64,000 bases of DNA from Nymphaea colorata (lineage: Eukaryota; Streptophyta; Magnoliopsida; Nymphaeales; Nymphaeaceae), in the NCBI RefSeq assembly GCF_008831285.2, contig NC_045151.1, forward strand, positions 9,600,571 through 9,664,570, in the 5' to 3' direction. The translations under genes and the position numbers were made by a program. Below are positions 33,042-45,249 of the stretch, in pieces. Each line of letters begins with the position of its first letter. The stretch's first letter is position 1. Below the pieces are notes generated by a model. That model saw only the letters and a list, made by a program, of their open reading frames with translations, was not told the DNA's origin and searched no databases.

Positions 33042-33168
33042 TACAATCATTGTGGCATGGTAATTAAAGCTAGAGGTTAAAATCATTGTGGCATGGTAAT
33101 TAAAGCTGGAGGTTACAACAAATAAAATTTTAACTTACAAAGGGTAAAGTTGAACAGGCTTTTCTTAC

Positions 33169-35793
33169 TTTGCAACATCATTTCCACATGCTTTGGCAAC
33201 CAATACTAGTCCTGAAACCATACTTCTTGCAGCACTGGCCCTCTTTTCTTTAGACCAGTTCCTGTAAGCATGAATATACATCCTTGAAAGACGGCGAGCT
33301 GGAGTGTGAACCTTGTGTATTGAACTTCCATGTTCTGCAACTATTGAATAAAGTGCAACCTCAAGCTCAGCTGCTTCTCTCAACTCAGATTCAAGTTCTT
33401 CAATTCTGTGCGCCAATCCTTGGAGTTTGCTGCTACAAACAGTTTCACAAGCCTCTCTTGAATCATCCACTTCAGCTGCACCTGATCTGATATGCATTTT
33501 CTCAGATCTTCTGGTTCTGTTGGAGTTCCTTTTACTACTACGTCCTGCCCTTTTCTGCACAAATTGGTCAGTATTTCCCAATGTCATGCTTGTTGAATTG
33601 TCATGGACTGTTCGGACAGACTTATTCCCATGCTTTATCCCACTATCAAAGGAATTGTGGACCTTTGACCCTGAAACACCACCATCAGGAACCTCCTTCG
33701 CACAAGAACTCACTTGATTTCTATGAGTGCCTTCTGAAACTTTAAACAGCTGATCATCAGATGTCTCCCCCTCCATAGACTTTACAGAAGAATTTGAATA
33801 TGGTCCATCACACAGTTCTACATTCAGTTCAAGCCCTTTCAAAGTCTCTGAAGAATGACGTATTGCTTTTTCATCATCACTAGTCTCATCTGCATGGACA
33901 GTATCTCCATCCCCTGCTGCACTTTTGTTGCGTTCGTCTGCACTCCTTTGTTATTTTCACCTCCTTCTACAGTGTTTCTTTCTTCTTTTTCTTCAGCCTC
34001 TTCTTCAACTTTTAAATCACCTGTATCTATTATAACACCATTGCTGACTGTGTCTGAACCAGCCAGAATTCTTCCACCTTCTTTGCAGTCATAAGTTTTT
34101 TGTCCTACTGCGTTGCCTGATGCAATGTCACTGTTATCCCCTGCAGCTTCCAGCGCCATCATTTTTGTGCCAGGATTGTTTGCAGTTATTTGATTGTCTG
34201 ACATCTCTGAAGTGAAACCATACTCGGACATTCTCCACCCTCTTTGTAATCATAACATTTAGGTCTTGGTGAGTTCCCAGACATGATCTTGCTATTATCC
34301 CCTGGTGCATTCTGCATCATCCCCTTTGAAATGAGACTGTCTGCATTTATGTGGTTATGTGCATTATCCAAACCAGTGTCTGCAGGTCCTTTTCCATGTT
34401 CTTTGTAATCATGAACTTCTTGTACCACTTCAGTGTGCATTACAGTCTTATCATTGTCACCTGGAGCCTTCAGCACTATTACTTTTGTGTTGACACCATT
34501 TCCAATAGTCCTGTTGTCTCCCATCTCCAAACCTGTGCTACAAGGCTCTTCTCCGCAATTTTTGTGTTCATGATCTATTCTGCTGTCACTCTTTGCAGTC
34601 ATTTGGTTTTCTGCCATCTTGGAGGCAGCATTTCCTTTTTCAACGTCTTTGTCAAAATCTTTTGGTACTACTGGTGTGCCTGAGGCAACCTCATTACTTT
34701 GCCCTGGAGTCCCTTCACTCAGCACCCTTGCATTGACAACATTCGCACTATTAGCTAGTCTAGCTTCAGCATCTACATTATCAGTATCTGATAATAAAGA
34801 GCCTGTGCGTATAGGTAATGATATGTCTGAAATTGTGTTCTGTTACAAATGTGCAGATTCAGACTGTCCATTAATTTCTGGGCAGTCACTACCTAAAGAT
34901 ACTTCTTCCAATGTCATTTTAGATGATTTTCTATGATCTGGAGTAAAAGCTTCATTTGAATTACTTGTTCCATTTACCTTCATAGACAGATTCAGGTCAG
35001 GCTCTGCCTGCACTTCTTTTACAAGAAAGTCATTTTTCCTATCAGCCTTTGCTGAGTCCTCAGAAGATTTTTCAGCATTCTGTTTTTGCATAAAATTCCA
35101 AAATCAGATCGCAGAAGATCTGGTTCTTTTTGGAACCCACATTAGTCACGTAACAAGAAAAGACATATATACAATCATCTGAAGTCCAACAAGCCTACTT
35201 TAGGTGCATTTTAATTCAATTAATTCTTAATACTGCCAAGATCATAATGAAAAAATATCAACAAACACAGTTGATAGAGTGTATGCAAATGCAACTTTCT
35301 GATGGATAGAAGGAAAAAAAGAAGAACATGTATATTTTTTAAAAGCAACTATACTGTCAGCAGTTGATACTGCATGCTTACAACCTTAGTGACGCATCTT
35401 CTACACACTAAATAGTAAATAAGCTTCCAAGGATTAGGTTTTATAGAATACTACCAGAAGAAATAACTAAATGAAGCAGAACAATGGCATATAAGTACTA
35501 GCTTTTCCTTTTGATAGGTGATTGTAAGCCTTTCCTACCACTTACAAACATGCATCTACAAGGCAGGTTTCACTTGCATTCAGTGAAAGTTCTTTGCACA
35601 AATAGTTATTCCACAGGAAGGGAGACTTAACATTCCCACCACCCTCATAGTATATGAAGGAAAGCATGCGGTTCCTACCAGTGCTAGAGGATCTTTCAAC
35701 ACAGAAAGCACTCCAACTCCTGCAGACTGCATGGTCCCATTGAGAAGTCATATCTATCCTTGAACTCCGAATACTAGTTGTTTTCTTCTTCAA
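33169..35793 (-). pseudogene. gar2-related (NT-C2/EEIG1-type) gene remnant, copy B
   Basis: The minus-strand frame 33,842-33,169 carries the conserved C-terminal domain: LAHRIEELESELREAAELEV, LYSIVAEHGSSIHKVH, ARRLSRMYIHA and SGLVLVAKACGNDV, ending at a GTAAG donor. The acidic upstream part is split into frames at 34,231-33,839, 34,725-34,186 and 35,091-34,843, with a stop at 34,843 (shared with copy A) and frameshifts. A deletion of roughly 80 bases near 33,935 breaks the acidic exon. The exon-like frame at 35,793-35,542 is identical to that in copy A. The single-unit layout makes this copy the better guide to the ancestral structure, although copy A has the longer open frame. Confidence 0.7.
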
Positions 35794-37030
35794 AAACTCT
35801 TGAAAATATTAGAAAACCCTGAGCTTAATCAAATAACTCCCTTAATTTTCAACATTTTCTTATCAAGATAATCTATAAACACCTATTCAATGTTTCCATT
35901 TAAGCCAAATTCTTGTTTCAGAATATCCATACTATGTTGGCCTACTAGAGCTTTACAAATTTACTTTGGAAAATTTTCCATTATATTGATTGATTATTTT
36001 TTGAATAATAAAAAAGTACAGAAACTAATTTTCTGTTTCTAGGTAAAGCAGTGGATTAAGAGTAAACATGTGTCATCAGCCGGCCACCAGCACTGTTTGT
36101 GCGTTATATTGTTCCTTTCAGGTTTAACTGGAGATGGACATGAAGCAATATGTGTCAAAGTGATGGGGAAAAAGTAGCAGAGGCAAGGAAAAAATAACAT
36201 TAACATCTGCCACAGTTAAGTTAACGTAGGATAAGCCTGGCCATGAAAATCTCCACAAACAAAGCATGTGCTTCTGGTAACAAGGATGGCCTGTAGCAGT
36301 AGGTTGGTGCCTCCACTTATGAAGAATGTAAATGGTGGCATTTCACTGCCTGATATTGGTAAATTTTCAACGTACACCAATTTTTTTAGGAAAAACTTTA
36401 CTAAACCGTACTTATTACAGTGAGGCGGGCAGCTGGCACAGGTGACCAATGGGTCTAACATTGCTCCACTTACCTCATCAAGTAGGAATTAGGTAGAAAA
36501 GTATCAAAATCTTATTCTGATCTATGTTTCAAAATTCAAAGTGACCAATGTACATTGAAGATTTCTCAAGGTTTTTTTCTGCCGCTGCTGCTAGTGCTTT
36601 TGCAAGCATTACTATATATGACTCGTTGACTATTACTACTACTAGTACTATTTTGCCGCTGCTGCTGTTAATTTTTCAGTTTGTGACTGGTTGCTTTCTT
36701 ATTGTACATCCATCTAATCAAAGTTAAATGATAGCAACCTAACTCCAAGGTTATGCTGAACACATGTTCCTATGTCATTTTTGGTTGCTTATTTGTGTCT
36801 GTTTAGCCACTAGTATAACACATGTTTTATACTTGGAAGTTCAGAAACATCTTGATAAATCACGGGTACCCAATGTAAAAGTGGATTCTGCACTAAAATT
36901 TTTTTCTTCTGCCTGTTTTTGATCTGAAATTAGGTTGAGGCAATGAACTTGCTTACTGTGTTTTATCCTCAATCCTTTTCCAGAGAAAGTTTTATGTGCC
37001 ATTCTCACATTTAGGTTGAATGATCTGCAG

Positions 37031-37128
37031 TTCCCGTACCATGAGTTTGTAGATCGCTCAGCAATGTACAGAGTGGGATCATTGTTCTATGCAATTTACT
37101 TTATAGTTAGCTTCCCCATGTTCATAAG
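37031..37128 (+). pseudogene. CPI1: CPI1 (cycloeucalenol cycloisomerase) exon, copy B
   Basis: This is the same 98-base exon as 18,698-18,795, with acceptor TCTGCAG and donor GTAAG intact. It encodes FPYHEFVDRSAMYRVGSLF. No stop or shift is present and no neighbouring CPI1 exons are seen, so it is a stranded exon copied with block X. Confidence 0.75.
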
Positions 37129-37681
37129 GTAAGATACTGACAGAAAAAATATTGTGAAGCTTTGAGATTCTACATCATTTATAATTTCTTTTACAAATAG
37201 AGTTTTGTTCTGTTCTTTTGCAAGACAACATATGCTTCTAAATTTCAGTTTAAAATGCATATCTTACAAAATAGCACATATGCAACAGATGCACACACAC
37301 ATTTATCACGTCATTTGGGATTTGCTGCATCTTTAGAATGAAGAATACATAAAAAGTATGAAAAGCTGTTTAGGAAGCAAGCCCTGCTCACCATTATTTT
37401 GCAATTACCCTATCTTGGACTACTTTTTGGTCTTCAAAGTTATTTTCTTGCTCCTGAATTTGATTAAAAACATGTAAAATGTACACGAGACCGGATCAAA
37501 TTTTCTGGATAGAATTCCAATAATATCAATGCTTAGAGTTGGAGTCCATAATAAGACAGGAAAACTTTTAGACGTATATGTTTCCCACCACTCGCTCTTT
37601 TTCTGCAAAGGGCCATGTATGTGGTTGTGGAAGTAGGCCTGAACTAGAAGCTAAGCTCATTAAAGCTTGGCTGGAGCTCAG

Positions 37682-37830
37682 TGTCACACCCCGACCTTTT
37701 GACACTCAAACACATTTTTTTTTTCTAAACATAAAGCATCGAGGTGCGACTACACAACAGTTCAAAAGACGATGAGCCAAGCAATTCAAAACAATGGGGC
37801 GAACTTTCATTTATATAATCATTTCAAATA
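37682..37830 (+). repeat. Family L fragment (first 150 bp)
   Basis: Begins TGTCACACCCCGACC and follows copies 10,767 and 51,595 for about 150 bases, then diverges. It is a truncated copy of the start of the LTR-like repeat, lying just upstream of the callose synthase exons. Confidence 0.7.
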
Positions 37831-38741
37831 ATACAAAATCACATCTATGTATGTGCAATTGGAATGTACATTTTCTTTGTTCTCTGTTGGTTGTTAGGCA
37901 CATTGGACTGGATGAATCCTTTTGGCTGTTGTGAAGTTTGACTCTTTACTGTGTGAATTGGCACACAGTCCCATGAACATGGTGCTCATGTTTTTTCATA
38001 TTGATAAAATGCAGATATATGATTTTCTGGCTTTGTGTATTTGGAGCAAAATTCTCATTTGCCTATTTCCTCCAGGAAAGTAAAAGCAGGTACCAATTGC
38101 TAACTGGTCGATGATGGTTCTTCTGTTTATGTTTCATCTGTCTGATTGTTTCCTTTCGAACATATGCAGATAAGGCCATTGGTCAATCCTACAAAAATTA
38201 TTATAAATCTTAATGGGCTAGAGTATTCGTGGCATGATCTTGTATCAAAACGTGAGTTTTTGCTGCTTTTTTCTAGTCATAAAATACTTTCGAGGGATTA
38301 AACTAGGAAGGTAAAATGTTCTTGTGGCCTGCATAAGCTCACATGCCTAACAACAATGGAAACAATGCATCTGTCATGCCAATGTTGAAGATTGCAGGCC
38401 AATTTCTCTCTGATTAATTCGTTATTGTATAAGTATTTTGTTCCACATACAGGATCACTCTAAGTGCTTTTGAATTTGGCTTTTTTTGAATAATTTTGTG
38501 GCTTTTTTTGAATAATTTTGGGAGACAGTTCACACTAAATTCATACTTTGATTTCGTTTTTCTTTTCTGATCGTTACATTTCATGACGATTTTTTGGCAA
38601 GTACTGGAATTTCTTGATTATTATAAACCTAAGCATTTTGTACTTTGGTATTCTTTTGCCTTTAAGAAACTTTTTGTTAATTTTTTTTTGACAATGGACT
38701 TCAATTAGCTTGTGAAATTGAAGTTTATAATCATGTAACCA

Positions 38742-40790
38742 GGGCACAAGACTGATCAAACTTTGCTGGATAGTCGTACATTTAGAGTCTAACAGAGTCC
38801 AATCTCGTAGTTGTCATTATCATGCACTTGATGATTTTACAAAACCCACCACATAGAATTGGTTTATCCTGGGCTTCCTTTGGGGAAAGATAAGAGCTTA
38901 ACCTAAACCATTTGTAAAACTTTCAATCAGTTGAGGACTCAAACATTTATGGAAATCATCACTATTAAACCAACCTTTCGTATAGAAGTTTTTAGGAGAG
39001 TTGGTGAAGTTCATTTTTCTACCCAACCAACCTATGCTATTTTGCATTCACCCTCTGAGTTGAATTCCTTCCTCTTGGTGATATACCATTTGATGTTAAG
39101 AATTTTTGTAAAAGTGATAATTTTGAGTTTTGCTTAAAAACATTTTAGAAGTGTCTTCTCACACAATGATGTGGCTTTTCTTTATTCTTAGTACCTCCTT
39201 GAGCAGAAGGATAAAATTTCAAATTTTTGTTGCCAAACAATGGAAGAGGAAAACTGAAAAGATCTTGAATATGAGCAGTAAGGAAAGGTCCTGTGAAGTT
39301 GAGAAAGTCGAGACTAGGAAATGCTATTGACTCTGGTAATCAAGCATTTGCAAGGATTTAACAGGAAGATATCTTGACAGAGAAGCCAAAATCCTTTGTA
39401 AGATCTTGGCAGGTAGCAAAATGAGAGTTGAGAGAATGGCTCGGGGCTTGTGTAGTCATTCCTCTGGGTCAGTAATCAAGAGTACCGGGTAGGCATATAG
39501 GTGATTTATGTCTATACCGCGAAGATAACGACTTATGAACCTTTGGCTCGTCAAAAACCCACAAGGTGAAGTGGGTTGGATATGCGGCAAAGCTACACAT
39601 AACCACCAAAGCGGTGGAGCTTCGTAGTAGCCTTTGGGGTGGTGAGGTATTCCCTCAAAGGTGAAGGTCGGCCTAAAAAAAAAAATCAAGGAAAAAAAAA
39701 TTTAAAGGCAAAAGCTGAATGCAAAAGAAAGAAAGAAAAAAAAAAGAGGAAAAAAAAACAAAAGGTGTCTGCGAAGAGATGAAAGGCATGAAGGCTGAAC
39801 TCGTAGGAATTGAATTGAAAGTCTTTGGTAGATGTGTGGTCATAGGGTCAATATCTTCTCCTATTTTTGATTACCTAAGATGCTGAGGATGATTCCTTTA
39901 TGTTCATATTTTGGAAATTGAAAGGCATCCCTTCTAGAGATTTGACGACATTGACGCGAAATGAATCCTAATGCTTGTACGATAGGTGCTATGTGTAAAT
40001 GAAGCAATATTATTTGCACAACACGAGCACTCATGATTATTAGTTAAATTGATCGTTTTTAAACTATTTCAAACTAAAAACTTGACATCTCTAGTCATAG
40101 GAGGAACTAACCAATCTTCTTTGGTCTTGAAATATGTTTGTCATTTCATTCCCAATCCCCTTTGGCCTTGAAAGATGTTGGCTATTCCATTACCAAACCA
40201 TTAGTCCATTCATGGAATAGATGAAACTCCTCGAATCTAGTCAACTCATGTTGAGTGTGATGAATTTAATTTTCTTTGTCTCAAGAGATGCATATCATTT
40301 GGGACAAATGATTAAGCCTGACCCATTATTCCATCTTAACTGAGTGTCTTCAACATAACCCAGACTTAGGGTTGAGTTTGTCATGGAACACCTCTTATCT
40401 CTTTTCAAAAGGACCAATCAATTTTTGAAAGGTTCTATTCATTGAAGTTGCATGGGTTTTGGGTTTTATGTAATCAGGTCCTTCATGGTTTTAGATGAGG
40501 ATAATGCTCAGTTTCTCTTATCACGTTAGTGTCAGGTTAGTTGAATAGATCCTTTAGTTAGCTATTGCAGCGGTTAAGGTCATTGGTTTGATTTGTATTC
40601 AGTAGGATCCGATTTTGATTTAGTTTGATTATTTAGTTTTGTTGAGTTGGGCAATTGTTTTCTGCTTTAATGGTTTCCTGCATAGTGTTATGTTTAGTTT
40701 TCACTTTCATTGTGACATGGGTTGTTTAGGTGCTTTATTGTCTTAGGTTCTTGGTTTTCCTTTTTCAATGCCTTGTCAGTGGCCAATGTC
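38742..40790 (+). repeat. Dispersed repeat R with P2 start, copy 3
   Basis: The copy starts at GGGCACAAGAC as in copy 1 (4,556). The hairpin core shows stem arms at 39,556-39,562 and 39,571-39,577, where both arms differ from the other copies yet still pair. An A-rich stretch at 39,674-39,770 follows. The P2 part ends near 40,780. The whole lies between callose synthase exons. Confidence 0.8.
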
Positions 40791-41640
40791 TGTTTCCTCT
40801 CCCCTTTCAACTCTTCCACTAAATTATAGATCCTTCAGTGAGACACAATTACAAGCAAGCAGCTTTGATGTCTATCACAATAGCTTTGGTGGACCAACCA
40901 GCGAGAAATAGAGAGAGACCTGATGTTATTGTATGTGTATTTATATGAATAAATTTTGTATTATTTGACGATCTTTAGTTTTGTATTATTTTGTCAGTCT
41001 TTCTGTGACTGTATATAATCATGTATATGTTTATATATGTGACTGTATATAATAATATTTTGGTTGCATTTTATTAGCTTTTACATTTTTATTTTTTATT
41101 TTTTTTTCATTTAGAGTGCTTAGTCCAGCCTAGGCATGCCTAAGCTCTAGGGTCTACTCATTGCCTCGGCTTTGTCTAGTTCTCTAGTGACATACACTGA
41201 GGCACTTGAGAATGTAGCACCCGCAACACCTATGAGAAGGCCAAGCATGAAGGCAGTTGGCAAAGACTTGGAATAATGGGGTGGACATCAGATGTTGAAT
41301 TGGGCCAATGATGGAATGACCATTTGATAGCAAGTTAGCGACTTAGCAGGTTGGCATGGCCTGGTGCTAAGGGCTTGGCCATGCTACATTGAGGTATGAT
41401 TCATGATATGCGGTTAGTCAAGGTGGTTCTTGGATACTGTCAAATTCATAAGCTTAATAGTTTGGGGTCTTATGACTGTGTGTTGGCTAAAAAGTTTGTT
41501 TGAGGTGGTTAATTTTTTCCATATTGTTGGTTGTAGAACCATTTTTCCCCGTTTTCGTTGTAATTCATGAAAATGTCCTGCAGCGGCTCATTGTCTTTGA
41601 TTTTGAATAGTTTTTTTTCCTGCTGTCTCGACTGATATGC
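40791..41640. other. Spacer between R copy 3 and callose synthase exon
   Basis: Mostly AT-rich, intron-like sequence. I searched here for the missing callose synthase exon and did not find it. Confidence 0.4.
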
Positions 41641-42582
41641 TATTATTTGCAGATTTATCTTCTCGATTTTCAGATTTACTATACACTCTTTTCAGATTTT
41701 CTATACACTCTTTTCTGCAATTGTTGGCTTCTTGCTTGGGCAAGTGATGGTCTAGGCAAGGTATGTTCATCTTATTAACTTAGTGTGGTAATGTTTAGCT
41801 TTTTGCTTGGAAAGACGATGAGTTTTGCTTGGTTTTTTGAGATATTGTTGCTCTAAGTTGATATTTTTACACCAAGTTATTTTATGTGTCTGAAATAATT
41901 AATTTATAAATTTAGTATGGTGTGCTTGCTTTATTAATTTTCCTTCTAGATTGATAATCTGCTGTTCCTTCAACATTTTCACTTTCTGGTTTCAGATTCA
42001 TTCTGTTGATGCTGTTCATGAGCTTTTTGAGCAGTTTCCTGAAGCTTTCATGAAGTATCTTCATGTGCCAAACCAAAGAGTAAGTGCTCATTGCTCAGTC
42101 TTCACATTTAAATTCATGTTTCATTGCATGACCAACCTTCTTTTCTGCATTTTAGTGCCTAGTCTTCCTTTGCTTACCAAAATACTGTTTGTGGCAGGAG
42201 TTCTTTTTATGCTTCCAATCAGGTGAGTTGACCGTTATATTTGGAGCGTTGTGATGAAGTATTCTTCTAATTGAATTTATGCAATCTTTGCTGTTATATT
42301 TAACACTTTTTTATGAATAAAGATGGAATGTCTATGATTCCACATGTGATATGCTTCAATTTTTCCACTTGGTGTGTTATACTTATCCTTTATTTTTTGT
42401 ATATAATTGAATTGTCTGGGATGCTTGGGAGCTTTCTTTATTGCATGTTACTTGAAGACATCAACCATGCTTTTATAAGGGTATTGAGAGCTTTGTTGGT
42501 AGCTCTGTGATACGTGGAGATGCCTTGAAGGGTTTCACGTCCATAATGAGCTGCTGGACTCGGCTTATACTTTATGCTTGGG

Positions 42583-42583
42583 G

Positions 42584-42676
<93 letters not shown>
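42583..42676. repeat. TA microsatellite
   Basis: About 46 uninterrupted TA units lie in the intron between two callose synthase exons. Further TA runs occur at 42,898-42,932 and 43,267-43,312. Confidence 0.95.
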
Positions 42677-42677
<1 letters not shown>

Positions 42678-42896
42678 GCAATTTGTATTCTGTTTTAATT
42701 GCAAGTGTCTTTATTGTATTGTTGAGAGCTAGAGATGCATTTATGTCATTTTATAACTCTTTTTTTTTGGGAGACTTAAATATCTTTTAGTGTTCATTTC
42801 CTTAGAAAATGTTGTGCAGGTCTCACTTTATTTGAAAAGACCTTTTAATAGTAAATATCATTTGGAAGACAGGACTTCATATCATCTTACTATATT

Positions 42897-42935
<39 letters not shown>

Positions 42936-42939
42936 AATG

Positions 42940-43180
42940 TGTATTCATACTATATATAATTTTAGATTGTTTCTTAGCTTAATCTGTCCTTTCTTTTTAC
43001 TTTTATTACTATACATAAAGAAAGAAACAGGGAGATGAAAAAAATGAAAAATATTTTGAACTTGCATAAGAAAGGACACGGTTGGGGTGCGTATTGGAGC
43101 TGCACCAGGCCTAGCACCAGCGTCGGGTTGACATGGGTGCGGCCTCTTTTTTGAAGAGCCTGTGTGACATAGCATCTAAT
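42940..43180 (-). repeat. 230-bp repeat, first of a pair
   Basis: The segment matches 45,008-45,236 in the same orientation at moderate divergence. It includes an AAGAAAGAAA stretch and a GC-richer end with CACCAGCGTCG. Both copies sit next to TA runs and bracket the 44,430 callose synthase exon. It may be a small non-autonomous transposon of unknown class. Confidence 0.65.
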
Positions 43181-43266
43181 TAATTTCTCTTTTGAAAATA
43201 AAATTTCCTTCCTCACATAGCTGTGAGGTAAGCTATAAGCCTATATATAAATGGAAGTATAATCGG

Positions 43267-43322
<56 letters not shown>

Positions 43323-45007
43323 GTATATGCACTGACCTGTACCCGCACCCAATTCTCTTGATAATGCTCTGGACTGGTGGCCCCATCCGCTCATGTGTAA
43401 CATGAGTTGGTAGGGAAATATGCAGGTGAGCTCCGGAATGGATCTTGGATTTGCGAAATATGGAAAAGATGATTACATATTATACTTACATAAATTCAGA
43501 GTAGAGTCGGATTTCTGGGTGCAGGTTCTCTTTTTTTCATTTTAAACTGTCCATGTCTTTCAGGATATCATGTGTGGACCCACCTTGAAATCTAATTAAA
43601 TATAAGCCATGCTTGCATCTATGAAATACTAATATGACATCTACCTTATTAAGGTTGTACGGGTGTTAAACATGCCCTTTCAGGTGTTTATGTATTGTAA
43701 GTGTTGGGCACATGCGTTTGAGTTTCTCTCTGAATTTTTGGTGAATTATTTGTCACCTGATTGGATCAGAGTCTACCTGAATCTGATTTCAGGAAAATCG
43801 AGTCTCACCTAACTGAAGACAAGCAACTTTACCTTACCCTCTTCCTTTTTTATGATTTATCTGTCATCTACTATTCTCTGGGTTTATATCTTTCAGTTGT
43901 AGAATTGTTTGTGTTTGATGCATGTGGTCTACAATTATGATATGTGTTATGCTGTCCAGGCAGAAATGAATGTTTCTTGATGATTTTAAGTTTTTAACAT
44001 TTGAATCATGACCTCTCTTTTGTGTTTTCTGTAGCACCTAAAATCACATAGTCTACTGCCTGGATTCCACCTAATGTGTTTGGCTGTATAGCATTTTAAC
44101 TGGAAGGCTTGTGACCTGTGACACAGTATCTAGTAGCCGTTTGTACACAATGGCCACCTCAGGCTTTACAGTTGCATCAATTTTGATTCATGTATCTGAA
44201 TATGCATGTTGTTTACTGTGATTTGTATATGTGTTGGTTTCATCACATGCACATATTCCATGCAGTAGGATTTTTATTTATCCTTGCATTATTATAAGTG
44301 ATGTATCTGAATGGAACATCCATGGACGATGGCATGTGATTCTTTAAATCTGCATATTTTCAGGTGATTCATTCTTCTTTTCATTCTAGTTTCAATTTTA
44401 TAGTTAATGGCTAATGATATTTGGTGTAGGACTATATTCTGAGAGACAAGGCATATGCTGCCAAGTCTGCTCCATTTTGGAATGAGATTGTGAAAACCTT
44501 GCGGGAGGAAGACTATATCACTAATTTGTCAGTATCTAGCTATTCTTTTGCTTATACATATTATCTTCCCATTGTGTGTCAACCTTTGGTTTAGGTTTAG
44601 GCTAGCGATGTACTCTGGATAAGGTGATGGTTTTGTTATTTAATCAAAAGCCTTTTTCGTTTAGTTATGTTATAACGAATCCTTGAGAAGAAATTTGTTT
44701 AGAAACATAAGGGAGGAACCAGTTCTTGACTAATTGAGCGAGTGTTAACTTATAGTAAATGTGCAAGGCCCGACATTATTTTTATGATTTCCATTATCCC
44801 GCGCCCAATTATGAATGGGGACTTGCCTGCATGAAGCTATAATCGCTGGTCAGCCATACAGCGGTGAATTCATTCCCGGGCCCTGTACACTATGTCACAT
44901 GAGTGCGGGGTGCTGGTGCGGGTGCGGGTGCGAGTGCCGGTGCGACGTATCCCAAAAAATTTGGGTGCGAGGGTGCGGCGAGGGTGTATATATATATAAA
45001 TGTATGT

Positions 45008-45240
45008 ATTCATAATATATGTAATTGTAGCTTGTTTCTTAGCTTAATCCATACTTTCTTTTTACTTTTATTACTATACACAAAGAAAGAAAGGGACAGG
45101 GAGAAGAAAAAAAAGTGAAAAATATTTTGAACTTGCATAGAAAAGGATGTGGTTGGGGTGCGTGTAGGAGCTGCACCAGCACCAGCGTCGTGTCGACACG
45201 TGTGTGGCCCCTTTTTTGAAGAGTCCAGTGTAATATATAT
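45008..45240 (-). repeat. 230-bp repeat, second of a pair
   Basis: This is the partner of 42,940-43,180. It is preceded by a GC-rich GGTGCGGGTGCG run (44,905-44,985) of a type often seen dispersed in plant genomes. Confidence 0.65.
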
Positions 45241-45249
45241 ACACAGTCA

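Larger units (their letters stand above)
33042..37475. repeat. Segmental duplication block X, copy B
   Basis: This block is near-identical to 13,620-19,143 but without the internal 0.89-kb tandem duplication. The copies part at about 37,475. It holds the minus-strand gar2-related remnant and a plus-strand CPI1 exon. Confidence 0.9.
38015..44527 (+). pseudogene. GSL10: Callose synthase (GSL10/CalS9-like) internal exons
   Basis: Exons on one strand follow the order of a GSL10-type callose synthase, the plasma-membrane 1,3-beta-glucan synthase. They are: 38,015-38,075 (FWLCVFGAKFSFAYFLQ); 38,170-38,251 (IRPLVNPTKIIINLNGLEYS, WHDLVSK); 41,654-41,760 (IYLLDFQIYYTLFS, AIVGFLLG); 41,996-42,080 (VDAVHELFEQFPEAFMKYLH); 44,430-44,527 (AAKSAPFWNEIVKTLREEDY). 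The exon expected between the second and third (NALTV..LWAPV) is not found, and repeat R copy 3 lies in that gap. In 41,654-41,760 a 22-base tandem duplication shifts the frame. The donor after 38,075 reads GA, not GT. Only the region just before the catalytic domain is represented, so no enzyme can be made. Exon 1 of a similar gene lies 13 kb downstream. Confidence 0.88.
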
